This document shows positions 1 to 10,170 of a stretch of 64,000 nucleotides of DNA, one piece after another. Every line of letters begins with the position of its first letter. Position 1 is the first letter of the stretch. The translations under genes were made by a program, and so were the position numbers. The notes under the pieces are model-generated. The model saw only the letters and a list, made by a program, of their open reading frames with translations, was not told the origin of the DNA and made no database searches. Source of the DNA: Pseudomonadota bacterium (GTDB taxonomy: Bacteria > Pseudomonadota > Gammaproteobacteria > Pseudomonadales > Oleiphilaceae); NCBI GenBank assembly GCA_002747395.1, contig PDPE01000033.1:36566-100565 (forward strand). The letters are read 5' to 3'.

Positions 1-725
1 GTCAGTTCATACCCGTCAATTCCTGGCATTTCGATGTCGCTGACCAGAAGGTGAATCGGAGAGCCGGCACGGGCTTCCTGCTTTATGAGGTCAAGAGCCT
101 GATCTCCAGTGGTCGAAATTTTGTATGGAATGTTCATTTTGTCCAATACATCCGAAAGCTGTGCTCGCGCAACGAGAGAGTCGTCGACCAGTAATATATT
201 GAGCGGTTTAAGCTTTTCCCTCTGAACGTCGGTGATGCTGACCCGGGTGGCGATTTCACTATCCGGAAATACCAGTGAAATAATAAGCTCGACATCCAAT
301 AGTTGCACCAGTTGATCATCCACACGGGTAACACCGGTCAAAAACGCTTTTGAGCCAAGGTTTTTTGCGGGGGGGATGATGTCCTTCCATTTGCATTCGG
401 ATATTCGGTCAATCTGGCGCACCATAAAGCCGATGGTTTTTCTCTGGCAGTCGGTAATAATGATAAAGCTTTTCGGGATTTCTTCCCGAGTCAATGGTGG
501 ATAGCCTACGGCGGCGGCCATATCAATGACGGGAATGGTTGTTCCCCGTATACTTGCCGCACCGAGTACGAAGTGATGGGAGCCAGGAAGCACGGTTAAT
601 GGTGTATAGGAGACGATCTCCCGGACTTTTAACGTGCCAATGGCAAATAATTGTTTGGGAGTCAGGTGAAACAATAAAATACCCTGGGACTGGTTCGCTT
701 TGCTTTTCATTACCTTGCCTGTCAT
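1..725 (-). CDS. cheV: CheV-type chemotaxis coupling protein (CheW-like domain + receiver domain), truncated by window edge
   Basis: Reverse-strand translation from ATG at 725: MTGKVMKSKANQSQGILLFHLTPKQLFAIGTLKVREIVSYTPLTVLPGSHHFVLGAASIRGTTIPVIDMAAAVGY...PLNILLVDDSLVARAQLSDVLDK...LLVSDIEMPGIDGYEL; CheW fold followed by response-regulator DD/D motifs. Absent from the ORF track because it is open at the edge. Confidence 0.88.
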   Translation of the reverse strand, partial: MTGKVMKSKANQSQGILLFHLTPKQLFAIGTLKVREIVSYTPLTVLPGSHHFVLGAASIRGTTIPVIDMAAAVGYPPLTREEIPKSFIIITDCQRKTIGFMVRQIDRISECKWKDIIPPAKNLGSKAFLTGVTRVDDQLVQLLDVELIISLVFPDSEIATRVSITDVQREKLKPLNILLVDDSLVARAQLSDVLDKMNIPYKISTTGDQALDLIKQEARAGSPIHLLVSDIEMPGIDGYEL

Positions 726-835
726 TACAGTGGCTTCCAAACGATGTTGATCTGGCTGATATGGTTAACGGGCGTACCCGGTCGATCAAGCCGACATGCC
801 CTGATCTGTGATCAATTGCTGCCAGCTTTCCCGTT

Positions 836-1498
836 TCAAAGTAATTGTTTCTGTAGCCATTTTGATATCTCTTCGATCTGCTCCAGGCAAACCTGATGTT
901 GCATGGGATAAGAAAAATACTCTGCCTGGTATCCCATCGAAAGCAATGTTTCATAGCCTTTCCGGCCAAGTGATTCGGGTACAACCGGGTCGTAAGAGCC
1001 ATGATAGACCTGAACGGGTATATGTTGGTTGACCGGATCGGGCGCAATGCTTTGTGCAGTGGCAAAATAGGTAGATAGCCCCAGCAAGCCTCCCAGTTTT
1101 TCAGGGTAGGTCAGCGCGGCATGGTAGCCGACTGCGCCACCCTGGGAAAAGCCAACGACAATGATTCTCTCGCTCCTGATGCCTCTTTCCCGTTCCCTTT
1201 TGATCAATGCCTGAACTTTTTGCGCGGATTCGATTAACTGTTTTTCATCAATTTTTTTATCAATGCTCATTGACAGTATATCGTACCAGGCGGGCATAAT
1301 AACACCGCCATTGATGGTGACCGGAATGGCAGGGGCGTGAGGCAGAACAAATCGAATGGCAGCGTGCTCAGGCAGTTTTAATTCGGGAACAATTGGCTCA
1401 AAGTCATGGCCGTCTGCACCCAGGCCATGAAGCCAGATAACCGAAGCATCTGCTGTCACTTTGGGTTCGATTTCAATACAGGGTAGAATTGTTGTCAT
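836..1498 (-). CDS. alpha/beta hydrolase, phospholipase/carboxylesterase family
   Basis: VIWLHGLGADGHDF, GFSQGGAVGYHAAL (GxSxGG nucleophile), YDPVVP and MQHQV motifs of the carboxylesterase 2 family. Confidence 0.88.
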   Translation of the reverse strand: MTTILPCIEIEPKVTADASVIWLHGLGADGHDFEPIVPELKLPEHAAIRFVLPHAPAIPVTINGGVIMPAWYDILSMSIDKKIDEKQLIESAQKVQALIKRERERGIRSERIIVVGFSQGGAVGYHAALTYPEKLGGLLGLSTYFATAQSIAPDPVNQHIPVQVYHGSYDPVVPESLGRKGYETLLSMGYQAEYFSYPMQHQVCLEQIEEISKWLQKQLL

Positions 1499-1663
1499 GG
1501 GATAACACGCCTTTCGTTTGAATGCAAAACCGTATTTTAACTGATATTGTCGGTGACTGGTAATTGGCCAACACCTGAAATCATCCGCTCAGGCATAAAT
1601 CCCTGCATCCGGGCATGTATTCACCATCAATGGTCATTTTTGCTCAATGGTAATTGATAGCAG

Positions 1664-1714
1664 ACAGTAGTTCACAATAAACAGTAGTTCACAATAAACA
1701 GTAATTCTCAATCA
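1664..1714. repeat. 17-bp tandem repeat x3 upstream of the quinone oxidoreductase gene
   Basis: ACAGTAGTTCACAATAA / ACAGTAGTTCACAATAA / ACAGTAATTCTCAATCA. Confidence 0.9.
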
Positions 1715-1739
1715 ATGATAGATAAAGAGGGTAGTATGT

Positions 1740-2720
1740 ATGAAGGCAATGATATGTAAAGAGCCGGGTGGTCCCGAGAAGCTGCAATTGGGCGAATTGC
1801 CTCAGCCGAAAATGCTCCCCGGACATGTTCGCATCAAAGTAATTGCCTGTGGAATCAACTTTCCCGATACCTTGATTATTGAAGGCAAATACCAGGCAAA
1901 GCCGGAGTTACCCTTTGCTCCCGGCGCGGAGGTGTCCGGGGTGGTGCTTGAGGTGGGAAAAGGCATTAACCATCTGGCGCCAGGAGATCGTGTGCTGGCT
2001 ATGGCTCAACATGGAGGTCTGGCCGAAGAGATGGTGGCGCCCGCTCCTGCGGTAATAAAAATTCCGGACGCCATGCCTTTTGAAGTGGCGGCGGGTTTTA
2101 TTCTGACTTATGGTACCTCCTATCATGCGCTCAAACAGCGGGCACAGTTAAAGCAGGGCGAAACCCTGTTGGTACTGGGAGCAGCAGGCGGTGTGGGTCT
2201 GGCCGCTGTCGAGTTGGGCAAGTCGATGGGAGCCAGGGTCATCGCAGCGGCAAGTTCTGAAGAAAAACTGGCCATCGCCAGAGAGCATGGTGCAGATGAG
2301 TGCATCAACTATACAGAAAGCAACTTGAAAGAAGCAGTGAAAGCCATCGCCAAAAAAGGGGTGGATGTGGTTTATGACCCTGTTGGTGGCGATCTGTTTG
2401 ATGCGGCCAATCGCTGTATGGGCTGGAACGGGCGCTACCTGGTGATCGGTTTTGCCAGTGGCAGAATCCCCGAGTTGTCAGCTAACCTGCCCTTACTTAA
2501 AGGCTATAGTTTGATGGGGGTATTCTGGGGCAATTTTGTGATGCGGCAAATGAAGGAAAGCATGCAGAACAACCAGGAATTACTCGAACTGTACCAGTCC
2601 GGGGCATTGAAGCCTCTTATCTCTGAAGTGTTTCCACTGGCAGAAACCGCAAAGGCAATGGGGCGTCTGACTTCCAGGCAAGTAAAAGGCAAGGTGGTGG
2701 TCAAGGTATCAGAGCAGTAA
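1740..2720 (+). CDS. NADPH:quinone oxidoreductase / zinc-type alcohol dehydrogenase-like MDR protein
   Basis: MKAMICKEPGGPEKLQLGELP...GVVLEVGKGINHLAPGDRVLA...LVLGAAGGVGLAAVELGKSMGARVIAAASSEEKL. Confidence 0.9.
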   Translation: MKAMICKEPGGPEKLQLGELPQPKMLPGHVRIKVIACGINFPDTLIIEGKYQAKPELPFAPGAEVSGVVLEVGKGINHLAPGDRVLAMAQHGGLAEEMVAPAPAVIKIPDAMPFEVAAGFILTYGTSYHALKQRAQLKQGETLLVLGAAGGVGLAAVELGKSMGARVIAAASSEEKLAIAREHGADECINYTESNLKEAVKAIAKKGVDVVYDPVGGDLFDAANRCMGWNGRYLVIGFASGRIPELSANLPLLKGYSLMGVFWGNFVMRQMKESMQNNQELLELYQSGALKPLISEVFPLAETAKAMGRLTSRQVKGKVVVKVSEQ

Positions 2721-3293
2721 CGCCCTCGCCTGATTTTCCTGCTGCAGGCTGATCATTTTTTCGAAGGGTTTGAGCATTGGCTGAAAATTGTTTTGGGGTT
2801 CCAGAATGGCCAATGCTTCTGCGGCGCTTTCAATCGTTGAAAGCCCATTGGTTACCGATGTTTTCCTGATGGTATAGTTTGATTTGCGGTCACCGCCCAG
2901 ACTCAATCTTGGAAGCCGCTGGAGTTCCGGGTGACTATGGAGGATTTTTTTTGATTTTCTCCAGGTGGCATCAATGATAATCAATTGTTGAAAACCCGGT
3001 GCCGATTGCAAGTCCGGGTCTGGTTGGGGTGGCAGCCAGGGCAGGGAAGGATAGAGCAGGATTGACGGTGCGGAGAGTATTTTGCCGAGGGCAGGCTGTG
3101 ACAGGGTTTCCGCTATCACAAGTTCGCTGTTACTCAGGCACAGGTGAGTCATGCGCCCGGTATTGAAGGGGTGCTTCTCCTCCTGAGGATGCTGTATGAT
3201 GACCACCTTGATGGTATTGGCAAGCTGAACCAGTGCGCTGCAATAACAAACACGGAGAGGTCTTTTACAGTTTGTGCAATAATGTCGCGACAT
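2709..3293 (-). CDS. DTW domain-containing protein (tRNA-uridine aminocarboxypropyltransferase family)
   Basis: YCTNCKRPLRVCYCS zinc-type Cys motif, VVIIQHPQEEKHPFNTGRM, LIIIDATWRKSKKI (DATW variant of DTW). Confidence 0.87.
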   Translation of the reverse strand: MSRHYCTNCKRPLRVCYCSALVQLANTIKVVIIQHPQEEKHPFNTGRMTHLCLSNSELVIAETLSQPALGKILSAPSILLYPSLPWLPPQPDPDLQSAPGFQQLIIIDATWRKSKKILHSHPELQRLPRLSLGGDRKSNYTIRKTSVTNGLSTIESAAEALAILEPQNNFQPMLKPFEKMISLQQENQARALLL

Positions 3294-3737
3294 AATATCA
3301 AATCCGAATCATCCTGGTCAGTACATTGGCTGTCTGATCTGGAAATACCACTGGCCAACAAATTCTACCGGAGTCATGGCTTCCGTGGCAAAGCCAGGCG
3401 CAATGAAGACTGTGCGGTAGTCAGAGATGCCAACCAATCTGTGATCGCCTGTGGCTGCCTGAGAAACCATGGAAGCTTCAGGTTGCTGGCAGGTGTTGCC
3501 GTTGCGGAGACCAACCAACGTCAGGGAGTTGCCCGTTTGCTGGTCAGGCGAATGTCCGAGCGTTTTGATTCTCAAACCTATACCTTTCCTTATGACCATT
3601 TGATGGCATTTTATCAGTCGCTCGGGTTTGCTGTGGTTCACCCGGAAGGGCAAATAACGCCATTGACTGATTTGTATCAGTCATATCGCAAGCAGGGAAG
3701 GTCAATACTGATGATGCAGTACCTGCCCGACAGTTAA
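3282..3737 (+). CDS. GNAT family N-acetyltransferase
   Basis: LAGVAVAETNQRQGVARLLVRRM (acetyl-CoA loop) and FYQSLGF; ATG at 3282 chosen because the longer ORF lies inside the DTW gene. Confidence 0.78.
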   Translation: MSRHNIKSESSWSVHWLSDLEIPLANKFYRSHGFRGKARRNEDCAVVRDANQSVIACGCLRNHGSFRLLAGVAVAETNQRQGVARLLVRRMSERFDSQTYTFPYDHLMAFYQSLGFAVVHPEGQITPLTDLYQSYRKQGRSILMMQYLPDS

Positions 3738-3765
3738 TGAACAGGTTTTATACAAGGAGAATACA

Positions 3766-4011
3766 TTGAGCAAAAAGAACAAGGTACAGTTTACCTCACT
3801 ATCCGAATGGACGGCGGAGTACAATCGGGTGAGGTTCCATTGGGTTATCGTTGTAACCATATTCTGGGTGACGACAGGAATTACCGCCGGGCTTTTTATT
3901 ATTCAGGGCGGAGTCTACCTGAATGAATTGCTGTTTATTGCCGCCATATTTATGGTTCTGGGTGTTTATTTGAAAACCAGGGTGCTGATGCTCGAGCGAA
4001 ACAAGCCCTGA
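3766..4011 (+). CDS. small hypothetical membrane protein (two predicted TM segments)
   Basis: TTG start after AAGGAGA; VIVVTIFWVTTGITAGLFII and LLFIAAIFMVLGVYL hydrophobic stretches. Confidence 0.55.
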   Translation: MSKKNKVQFTSLSEWTAEYNRVRFHWVIVVTIFWVTTGITAGLFIIQGGVYLNELLFIAAIFMVLGVYLKTRVLMLERNKP

Positions 4012-4258
4012 CGTTCCGGTTTGACCGGTGCCCAGGCTGGCCTTGCCTTGTCAGGGCATATAGCTTTCCTCAACTTTATAGACGCCCATTTCATTGGAAG
4101 TGGGAAGTGGACAGAAACATAAGAACAAGATGGAGGTGACACCTGTATTTTGGCAGGAGCTGACCCGCTAAGGCCAATGTCGGGCAGGGTAATAAAATGA
4201 TGCCCGGGTTTGAACGGTTTCATTGCACAGGTTTTTTTATTCGGTTACTGGTGGATGT

Positions 4259-4302
4259 GCTAGAGTAAAAAATAAACACAGCTAGAGTAAAAAAACAAAT
4301 AC
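4259..4302. repeat. 22-bp imperfect tandem repeat x2 upstream of the MCP gene
   Basis: GCTAGAGTAAAAAATAAACACA / GCTAGAGTAAAAAAACAAATAC. Confidence 0.8.
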
Positions 4303-4334
4303 ATTTCGACTTGCGTGTGTAAACAGGAGCCTGC

Positions 4335-6368
4335 ATGTTTAACAATAATAATTGGTCGTTAGTGCGTCTGTTGAGCCTTGGTGCTTTTGGTCTGATTGTT
4401 CTGGTACTGTCCCTGGTATTGTTCGTAACCGGCTATAAAATCAGCGACATTATGTTGCGCCAGATGGCTGACGATCAGCAGCATCTGGTGGAAGTGGCAG
4501 CGGCACAGTTGAACGTTATTCACAGTTCTTTCGATAAAAGAACCAAACGACTCGCCGAGACATTTTCCAGCCTCTACCCGGGCACTTTTGAGTTTGATCG
4601 CAGTGAGAAGATGCAGATCGGTAATTACCGGGCGCCGCTGGTTTTTCATCGTGGGGAATTGGTGAATTTAAATTTTGATCCGGTCGATCGTGTTGCCAGT
4701 TTTACCGGCGGAAATGCCACAGTATTCATTCGCTATCAGGATGATTTTTTGCGGGTGACGACCTCACTGAAAAATCCGGAAGGTGACAGAGCCGTGGGTA
4801 CTTTGCTGGGAAAATCCCACCCGGGTTACCGCATGCTTATGGATGGTGAGGTCTATATTGGTGAGGCAAGCCTGTTTGGTACGAGTTACATGACCCGTTA
4901 CACACCGGTGAAAGGTGACTCCGGAGAAGTCGATGCCATCCTTTATGTCGGCCTGCCTGTTTCTGACTTAATCAGTGAATTGGGCGAGGGTTTTTTGTCT
5001 CAGCGTATTGGCAAAACCGGTTATCTTGGCCTTGTCAATCTGGATGATCCCTGGGCACCGGAAAAGCTGATTGTTCATCCAACCGGCCATGGAAAGTCAT
5101 TTCGTGACGTTTATGGTGCCAGTCTGAAAGGGAAAATGGATCAAATTTTTTCCGATAGCTCCGGGGTAGTCGAATTTGTCGAAGCGGCAACCGGACGTGA
5201 AGCCAGTTTGCGCTTCCAGCGAACCGGAGAGGGCAAGTGGTTGCTTTATGCGGTGAGTTATCGTGATGAAACAACCGGCCCGGTTCACAATCTGCTGTGG
5301 GTTGTGGTGTCGATTTGTCTGGTTGCTGCAGTCTTGCTTGTGTTGACGCTTGGACTTTTGCTCAGAAAGGGGCTGCTCCCCATCAAGGCTATGCGTGATG
5401 TACTGCACAAGACGGGGCAGGGTGATCTGACGTACCGATTTCCTCGTAAACATGTCGATAAGAGTAATAACGAGCTGTTCTAGCTGGAAGCAAGCCTGAA
5501 TGACATGCTCGACAAGTTTGGCGATGCAATTGGAAGTGTGCGCAATGTTGGCGAAAAAATCACCCATAGTTCGGCCGGTATTGCCCGGTTAAGCGGTGAT
5601 ATGCAGCGCCTTTCCCGCTCCAGCCATGACGAAGCCGAGCAGGTTTCGGTAGCCATTCGTCAAATGGCCATTGCGATTGAAGAAGTGTCTGCAAGTGCTT
5701 CTGCTGTTGCGCAGGATGCGAATATCACCTCCGAATTGTCCGAGTCCGGCAAAGGGGTGATGTTATCAGTTGTCTCCAGGGTGGAAAGTTTGCAGCAGGA
5801 ATTTCAGCAAGCGGTTGCTGTGGTAGAGCAGTTGCGTAATGACAGCGAAGCGATTGGCAAGGTCGTGGATGTCATTTCTTCTGTTGCAGAGCAAACCAAC
5901 CTGTTGGCACTGAATGCTGCCATCGAGGCTGCACGCGCCGGTGAACAGGGGCGCGGCTTTGCTGTGGTTGCCGACGAAGTCAGGACGCTGGCGCAGCGCA
6001 CTCAGGAATCTACACAGGAGATTCAGCAGGTGGTTGCGACTTTACAGGAAAATGCCGTTAAAGCGTCCGGGCGTATGCAGGACGGCGTGGTGCAGATTGG
6101 TGATTGTGTTAAGGAAGTGGAACGGGGCGGAGATGTATTGACCCGGATTCGTGCTGCGGCTGAAGAGGTCAGCAGTCAAATGGATTCGGTAGCCAGTGCT
6201 ACGGAAGAACAAAGTGCTGCGGTAACCCAGATCAGCAGTAGCAGTGAAACAGTCCGGGTCGCCGCAGAAAAAACTGCACAATGTGCCGAGGAAAATGCAG
6301 CCGAGGGAGAGCAGCTCTCCTGTCGGGCTTTGGAACTGCGTAATCAGGTAGAGAGGTTTACGGTTTGA
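4335..6368 (+). pseudogene. methyl-accepting chemotaxis protein (Cache-type sensor, HAMP, MCP signalling domain) interrupted by an in-frame TAG at 5481-5483
   Basis: ORF 4335-5483 (TM, Cache-like region, TM, start of HAMP) and ORF 5505-6368 ([20 protein letters not shown] signalling hairpin) are in the same frame, separated only by TAG in ..[17 protein letters not shown]... Confidence 0.85.
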
Positions 6369-6464
6369 TGGCCCTTGCCGACTCGTTCTGCTGATCGTTA
6401 CCAATCTGAAAGCGGGTTTGCCGGTGTTGCCTGGCGCCCCCGTCAACGAGGCAGCGGTGATTCT

Positions 6465-7100
6465 TCAGGTCTCTCTGGGCGGAACGTATTCACACAGATC
6501 CTCTATGATACAGGCGCCGCATTTGGGTTTGCGAGCAACGCAGGTATAGCGTCCATGCAGGATTAACCAGTGATGAGCATCTTTCAGATAAGGTTTGGGG
6601 ATAACCCTGAGCAGGCGCTTTTCAACTTCATTCACATTTTTACCCGGTGCGATTCTGGTTCGGTTGGAGACCCTGAAAATATGTGTATCGACCGCCATGG
6701 TAAGGTGGCCAAAGGCAGTGTTCAGCACTACATTGGCGGTTTTTCTGCCCACTCCGGGCAAGGCTTCAAGCGCTTCTCTTGACTCGGGTACCTGTGAATC
6801 ATGCCGCTCGATCAGCATCTTGCAGGTTTTAATAATGTTTTCGGCCTTACTGTTAAACAGGCCGATGGTTTTGATATAGTCTTTTAGACCATCGACTCCG
6901 AGTGCAAGTATTGCCTCGGGTGTATTGGCTACCGGAAACAGTATATTCGTGGCTTTGTTCACGCCCTTATCGGTTGCCTGTGCACTCAGTATCACCGCAA
7001 TTAACAACTCAAACGGCGTACTGTAATTGAGTTCTGTCTTCGGTTCGGGTTCAGCCGCCTTGAATCGTTCAAATATTTGGGTTCGAATTTCCCTGTTCAT
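6465..7100 (-). CDS. nth: endonuclease III
   Basis: LIAVILSAQATDKGVNKAT, HhH LPGVGRKTANVVLNTAFG, VDTHIFRVSNR, C-terminal 4Fe-4S Cys cluster CVARKPKCGACIIEDLC. Confidence 0.96.
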   Translation of the reverse strand: MNREIRTQIFERFKAAEPEPKTELNYSTPFELLIAVILSAQATDKGVNKATNILFPVANTPEAILALGVDGLKDYIKTIGLFNSKAENIIKTCKMLIERHDSQVPESREALEALPGVGRKTANVVLNTAFGHLTMAVDTHIFRVSNRTRIAPGKNVNEVEKRLLRVIPKPYLKDAHHWLILHGRYTCVARKPKCGACIIEDLCEYVPPRET

Positions 7101-7135
7101 TGTTTTCGCCGATTTGTCCGGTTGGCCTGATGATT

Positions 7136-7975
7136 TCAGATTTTACCTGTGACCCGTACCCGTTTGCTACCTTTGCCCGACTCTGAGGGTGTATGTGCGT
7201 TTTTCCTTGCCGTTTCAATCCGGGTGTCGATGATGTTTTTCAAGGCGATGATGATACCCATGCCGAAAAAAGCACCCGGAGGTAATACCAGGAAAAGAAA
7301 AGGCGGGTAATCATCAAAAACTGTGATTGTCCATGTTCTGGCTGTTTCTCCAAAAACAAGGTGCATGTCTGAAAACAGCGTGCCCTGGCCAAGTACCTCC
7401 CTGAATGCACCAAGAGCCAGTAAGACAGAAAGAAACCCGACCCCCATCATCAATCCATCAAGTACGGAAGGGAGTACCGGATTTTTTGCAGCAAAGGCAT
7501 CGGCCCGCCCCAAAATGGCACAGTTGGTGACGATAAGTGGAATGAAAATACCCAGAATTTCATATAGCTCCCAGGCGAAAGCCTGCATCAGCAGTTCGGC
7601 GCAGGTCACCAGCGAGGCGATAATCATAACAAAAGCGGGCAGCCGAACTGTTGCCGGAACATGATTGCGAATGCTGGATACTACAAGATTGGAACCGGTG
7701 AGCACCAGGGTCGTCGCCAATCCCAGACCGAGGGCGTTAACTGTTGTTCCTGTGACTGCGAGGAGAGGGCATAACCCCAGCAATTGCACCAGCGCCGGGT
7801 TATTATGCCAAAGCCCGTTTGCGACTATCTCGCGGTAGTTTATCTCGCGACAGTTTACCTGACGATAGTTTATCTCATCGGGGCCAGCGCCGCTTTCAGT
7901 TTGCCCCGGGCTGTCCGCAATTTCTGGCAAGCCAGGTTCGGTGACGGCTTCACTGTTCACTGTGATTATCTCCAT
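7136..7975 (-). CDS. rsxE: electron transport complex subunit RsxE/RnfE with repeat-expanded N-terminus
   Basis: [22 protein letters not shown]...[13 protein letters not shown]; preceded by an atypical ~45-aa extension. Confidence 0.93.
   Translation of the reverse strand: MEIITVNSEAVTEPGLPEIADSPGQTESGAGPDEINYRQVNCREINYREIVANGLWHNNPALVQLLGLCPLLAVTGTTVNALGLGLATTLVLTGSNLVVSSIRNHVPATVRLPAFVMIIASLVTCAELLMQAFAWELYEILGIFIPLIVTNCAILGRADAFAAKNPVLPSVLDGLMMGVGFLSVLLALGAFREVLGQGTLFSDMHLVFGETARTWTITVFDDYPPFLFLVLPPGAFFGMGIIIALKNIIDTRIETARKNAHTPSESGKGSKRVRVTGKI
7825..7884. repeat. 15-bp degenerate tandem repeat x4 inside the rsxE 5' end
   Basis: CTATCTCGCGGTAGT / TTATCTCGCGACAGT / TTACCTGACGATAGT / TTATCTCATCGGGGC; encodes [17 protein letters not shown] on the minus strand. 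Confidence 0.8.
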
Positions 7976-8606
7976 GTTTGCCTCCGCCAGTACCCTTGAG
8001 CAAATAATCGCGATTCCGGTTAAAATAATCCAGTGTATTATACACAGCCTTGATAACGGCTCTCGAGGTGATGGTTGCCCCGGTCAACTGGTCGAATTCC
8101 CCTCCCGCCTTGATTACTCGCCAGCCTTCAGGTGCCGGGTTGCCAAGGGATTTACCTGTAAACTGTTGAATCCAGTCTGATTTGCGAAGCTCGATCTTGT
8201 CACCAAGACCGGGCGTTTCCCGGTGCGCCAGCACCCTGACTCCGGCTATTGTTCCCGCGCTGTCAATTCCGCTGATCAAGCGGATTTCTCCACCGTAACC
8301 CTGAGGTGCAGTGGCAGGAATGAGCACGCCGTTGATCCGGCCTTGCTTGCGCGAAACAAAAGCCTTTTGGGACTGTTTGCCCAGTACAGCGCTGTCTGGC
8401 AGGTTTACCCTGTCGTCCAGAAATTCATTGTCGTGATAGTGGTTCGGAAAAATATCCCTGAGGGCTCTGGACTCTGCAATCTTTCTTTGCTGCTCAATGC
8501 GGTCAAAAGTCAGTAAATAGGTCGCGGTGATCAACGCGGTAGTCACTATCGAGAAAGTGGCAAGCCCGATCACACTTTTGGTTATGGCCTGGCGGATTTC
8601 ACTCAT
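7950..8606 (-). CDS. rsxG: electron transport complex subunit RsxG/RnfG
   Basis: [37 protein letters not shown] and [15 protein letters not shown] (flavinylation motif TGATIT). Confidence 0.94.
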   Translation of the reverse strand: MSEIRQAITKSVIGLATFSIVTTALITATYLLTFDRIEQQRKIAESRALRDIFPNHYHDNEFLDDRVNLPDSAVLGKQSQKAFVSRKQGRINGVLIPATAPQGYGGEIRLISGIDSAGTIAGVRVLAHRETPGLGDKIELRKSDWIQQFTGKSLGNPAPEGWRVIKAGGEFDQLTGATITSRAVIKAVYNTLDYFNRNRDYLLKGTGGGKHGDNHSEQ

Positions 8607-9652
8607 TGGCTTTTGCCTGCGATGCCCGAATCGGGTTTTTGATGACCATAGGTTCTGGGCCGGGTGTAATAATCAATAAAGGGTGCGGCAAAGTTCATCA
8701 GCAGCACAGAAAAAGCGACAGCATCAGGGTAGTTGCCATAGACCCGGATAAAATAAACGAGCACGCCGGCACAAAAACCGTAGATCAGTTTGCCCCGGTG
8801 GCTGGCCGGGCCGCTGACCGGATCGGTAATAATAAAAAAGGCTCCCGACATGGTTGCCCCGGCAAAAAGATGCAGGGAAACCGGCGTGGTGACATCACTG
8901 TCCCATCCGATGGTCAGGCCGAGTACGGTAATGCCTGCCAGCATGCCGACCGGGGCATGCCATGTAATGATTTTTCTGCTTATCAGGTAAAGACCACCGG
9001 CCAGGAAAGCAAGATTCACCCATTGCCACCCTGCGGCAATCTGGTTGCCGAAAACAGGGAGCTGGAATACGGCATCGGATGTTTTATCAATAATTTCGTG
9101 TTTGTACGTGTCCAACGGCGTGGCCATGGTGAAAGCATCGATGCTTTCTACTGAAAACGGACTGAAAAGAAGGCCGACTGTAGTAAGAAAATCCGGAGTA
9201 TTAGCCAGGCCAGACGGGCTGGCCCAGGTGGTGGTCATGGCAACAGGAAATGAGACAAGAACCAGTGCATAGCCAACCATGGCAGGGTTAAAGGGGTTGT
9301 GGCCCAGCCCGCCATAAATCTGTTTGGCAAAGATGATAGCAAACGCCGTGGCGGTCAGCGTTGTCCACCAGGGAGCGAACGGCGGCAGGGCCAGGCCCAG
9401 TAACACACCGGTCAACAAGGCGCTGCAGTCAGACAGACAGGGCATAACCGGGCGCTTGCGAAGTGCAAGTACCGCCGCTTCCGCTGTCACCGCGACCAAC
9501 CCGCACCAGATTACATTGATCAGGTTTCCCCAGCCGAAAAAGCTGCACAGAACCACAAGGCCGGGCAGAGTGGCCAGTATGACCTGAATCATCACTTTTT
9601 GCGTGTGATTCTGGTCGTGAACATGAGGCGAAGAGATAGGGGTAACCGGCAT
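8603..9652 (-). CDS. rsxD: electron transport complex subunit RsxD/RnfD
   Basis: [29 protein letters not shown] and [19 protein letters not shown]. Confidence 0.94.
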   Translation of the reverse strand: MPVTPISSPHVHDQNHTQKVMIQVILATLPGLVVLCSFFGWGNLINVIWCGLVAVTAEAAVLALRKRPVMPCLSDCSALLTGVLLGLALPPFAPWWTTLTATAFAIIFAKQIYGGLGHNPFNPAMVGYALVLVSFPVAMTTTWASPSGLANTPDFLTTVGLLFSPFSVESIDAFTMATPLDTYKHEIIDKTSDAVFQLPVFGNQIAAGWQWVNLAFLAGGLYLISRKIITWHAPVGMLAGITVLGLTIGWDSDVTTPVSLHLFAGATMSGAFFIITDPVSGPASHRGKLIYGFCAGVLVYFIRVYGNYPDAVAFSVLLMNFAAPFIDYYTRPRTYGHQKPDSGIAGKSQ

Positions 9653-9681
9653 ACTGTCAGCTGATGGGGGCTCTCTGTCGA

Positions 9682-9918
9682 TTATATTTTTACGTAAAAA
9701 TGGTTTTTGCGTCGCCTGTCTACGCCAGCGCGTGATTCAATCATCGGGCCTCGACTCTGCTTGAGGGAGCGTCTGTCCGAGCGTCTGCGTTCCTGACCGT
9801 CCCATTGTGTTTGCCGGAGTGAGTGGTTTTTACGCTTTTTGGTAAATATCCTGGTATGGCGGCCAGGGTTGTTATCAACCGCATTTGCGGCGGGTATTGC
9901 CGGGGCATCTTCAGTCAT
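9682..9918 (-). CDS. small basic hypothetical protein
   Basis: Same-strand ORF just upstream of rsxD with Arg-rich motifs ([20 protein letters not shown]); no other support. Confidence 0.4.
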   Translation of the reverse strand: MTEDAPAIPAANAVDNNPGRHTRIFTKKRKNHSLRQTQWDGQERRRSDRRSLKQSRGPMIESRAGVDRRRKNHFYVKI

Positions 9919-10170
9919 ATTGTCTTCCTGCCTGTTCCTGTAAATTAGCCGGTAATGTATAAATCAGCTGCGCATCCGGTGCGCGTGCTACCTACCTTTT
10001 ATAGCGGCAAATGCAAGAAAGTATTTAGCGCCACCAACCAGAATAAACTGAAAATGATGTGGCCAGGTGGTAGTGTAAATCAAAATGAAAAAGGGGTGAA
10101 ACAGAAAGTTGATCTGGCCGGGTAAAAGTATATAGAATGGCCGTCTAACCCGATTTCGAAGGAGTGACGT

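Noticed and set aside
523-1065. 180-aa minus-strand ORF in the track
   Set aside because: It runs across the end of the carboxylesterase gene and the 5' part of cheV in a different frame; the protein has no domain character and the real genes are in other frames.
1664-1714. CRISPR array
   Set aside because: Repeat units are directly adjacent with no spacers, differ between loci, and no cas genes are present.
5481-5483. Pyrrolysine or other programmed decoding of the TAG in the MCP
   Set aside because: No pylTS-like genes or obvious stimulatory structure seen here; a point mutation or sequencing error is simpler.
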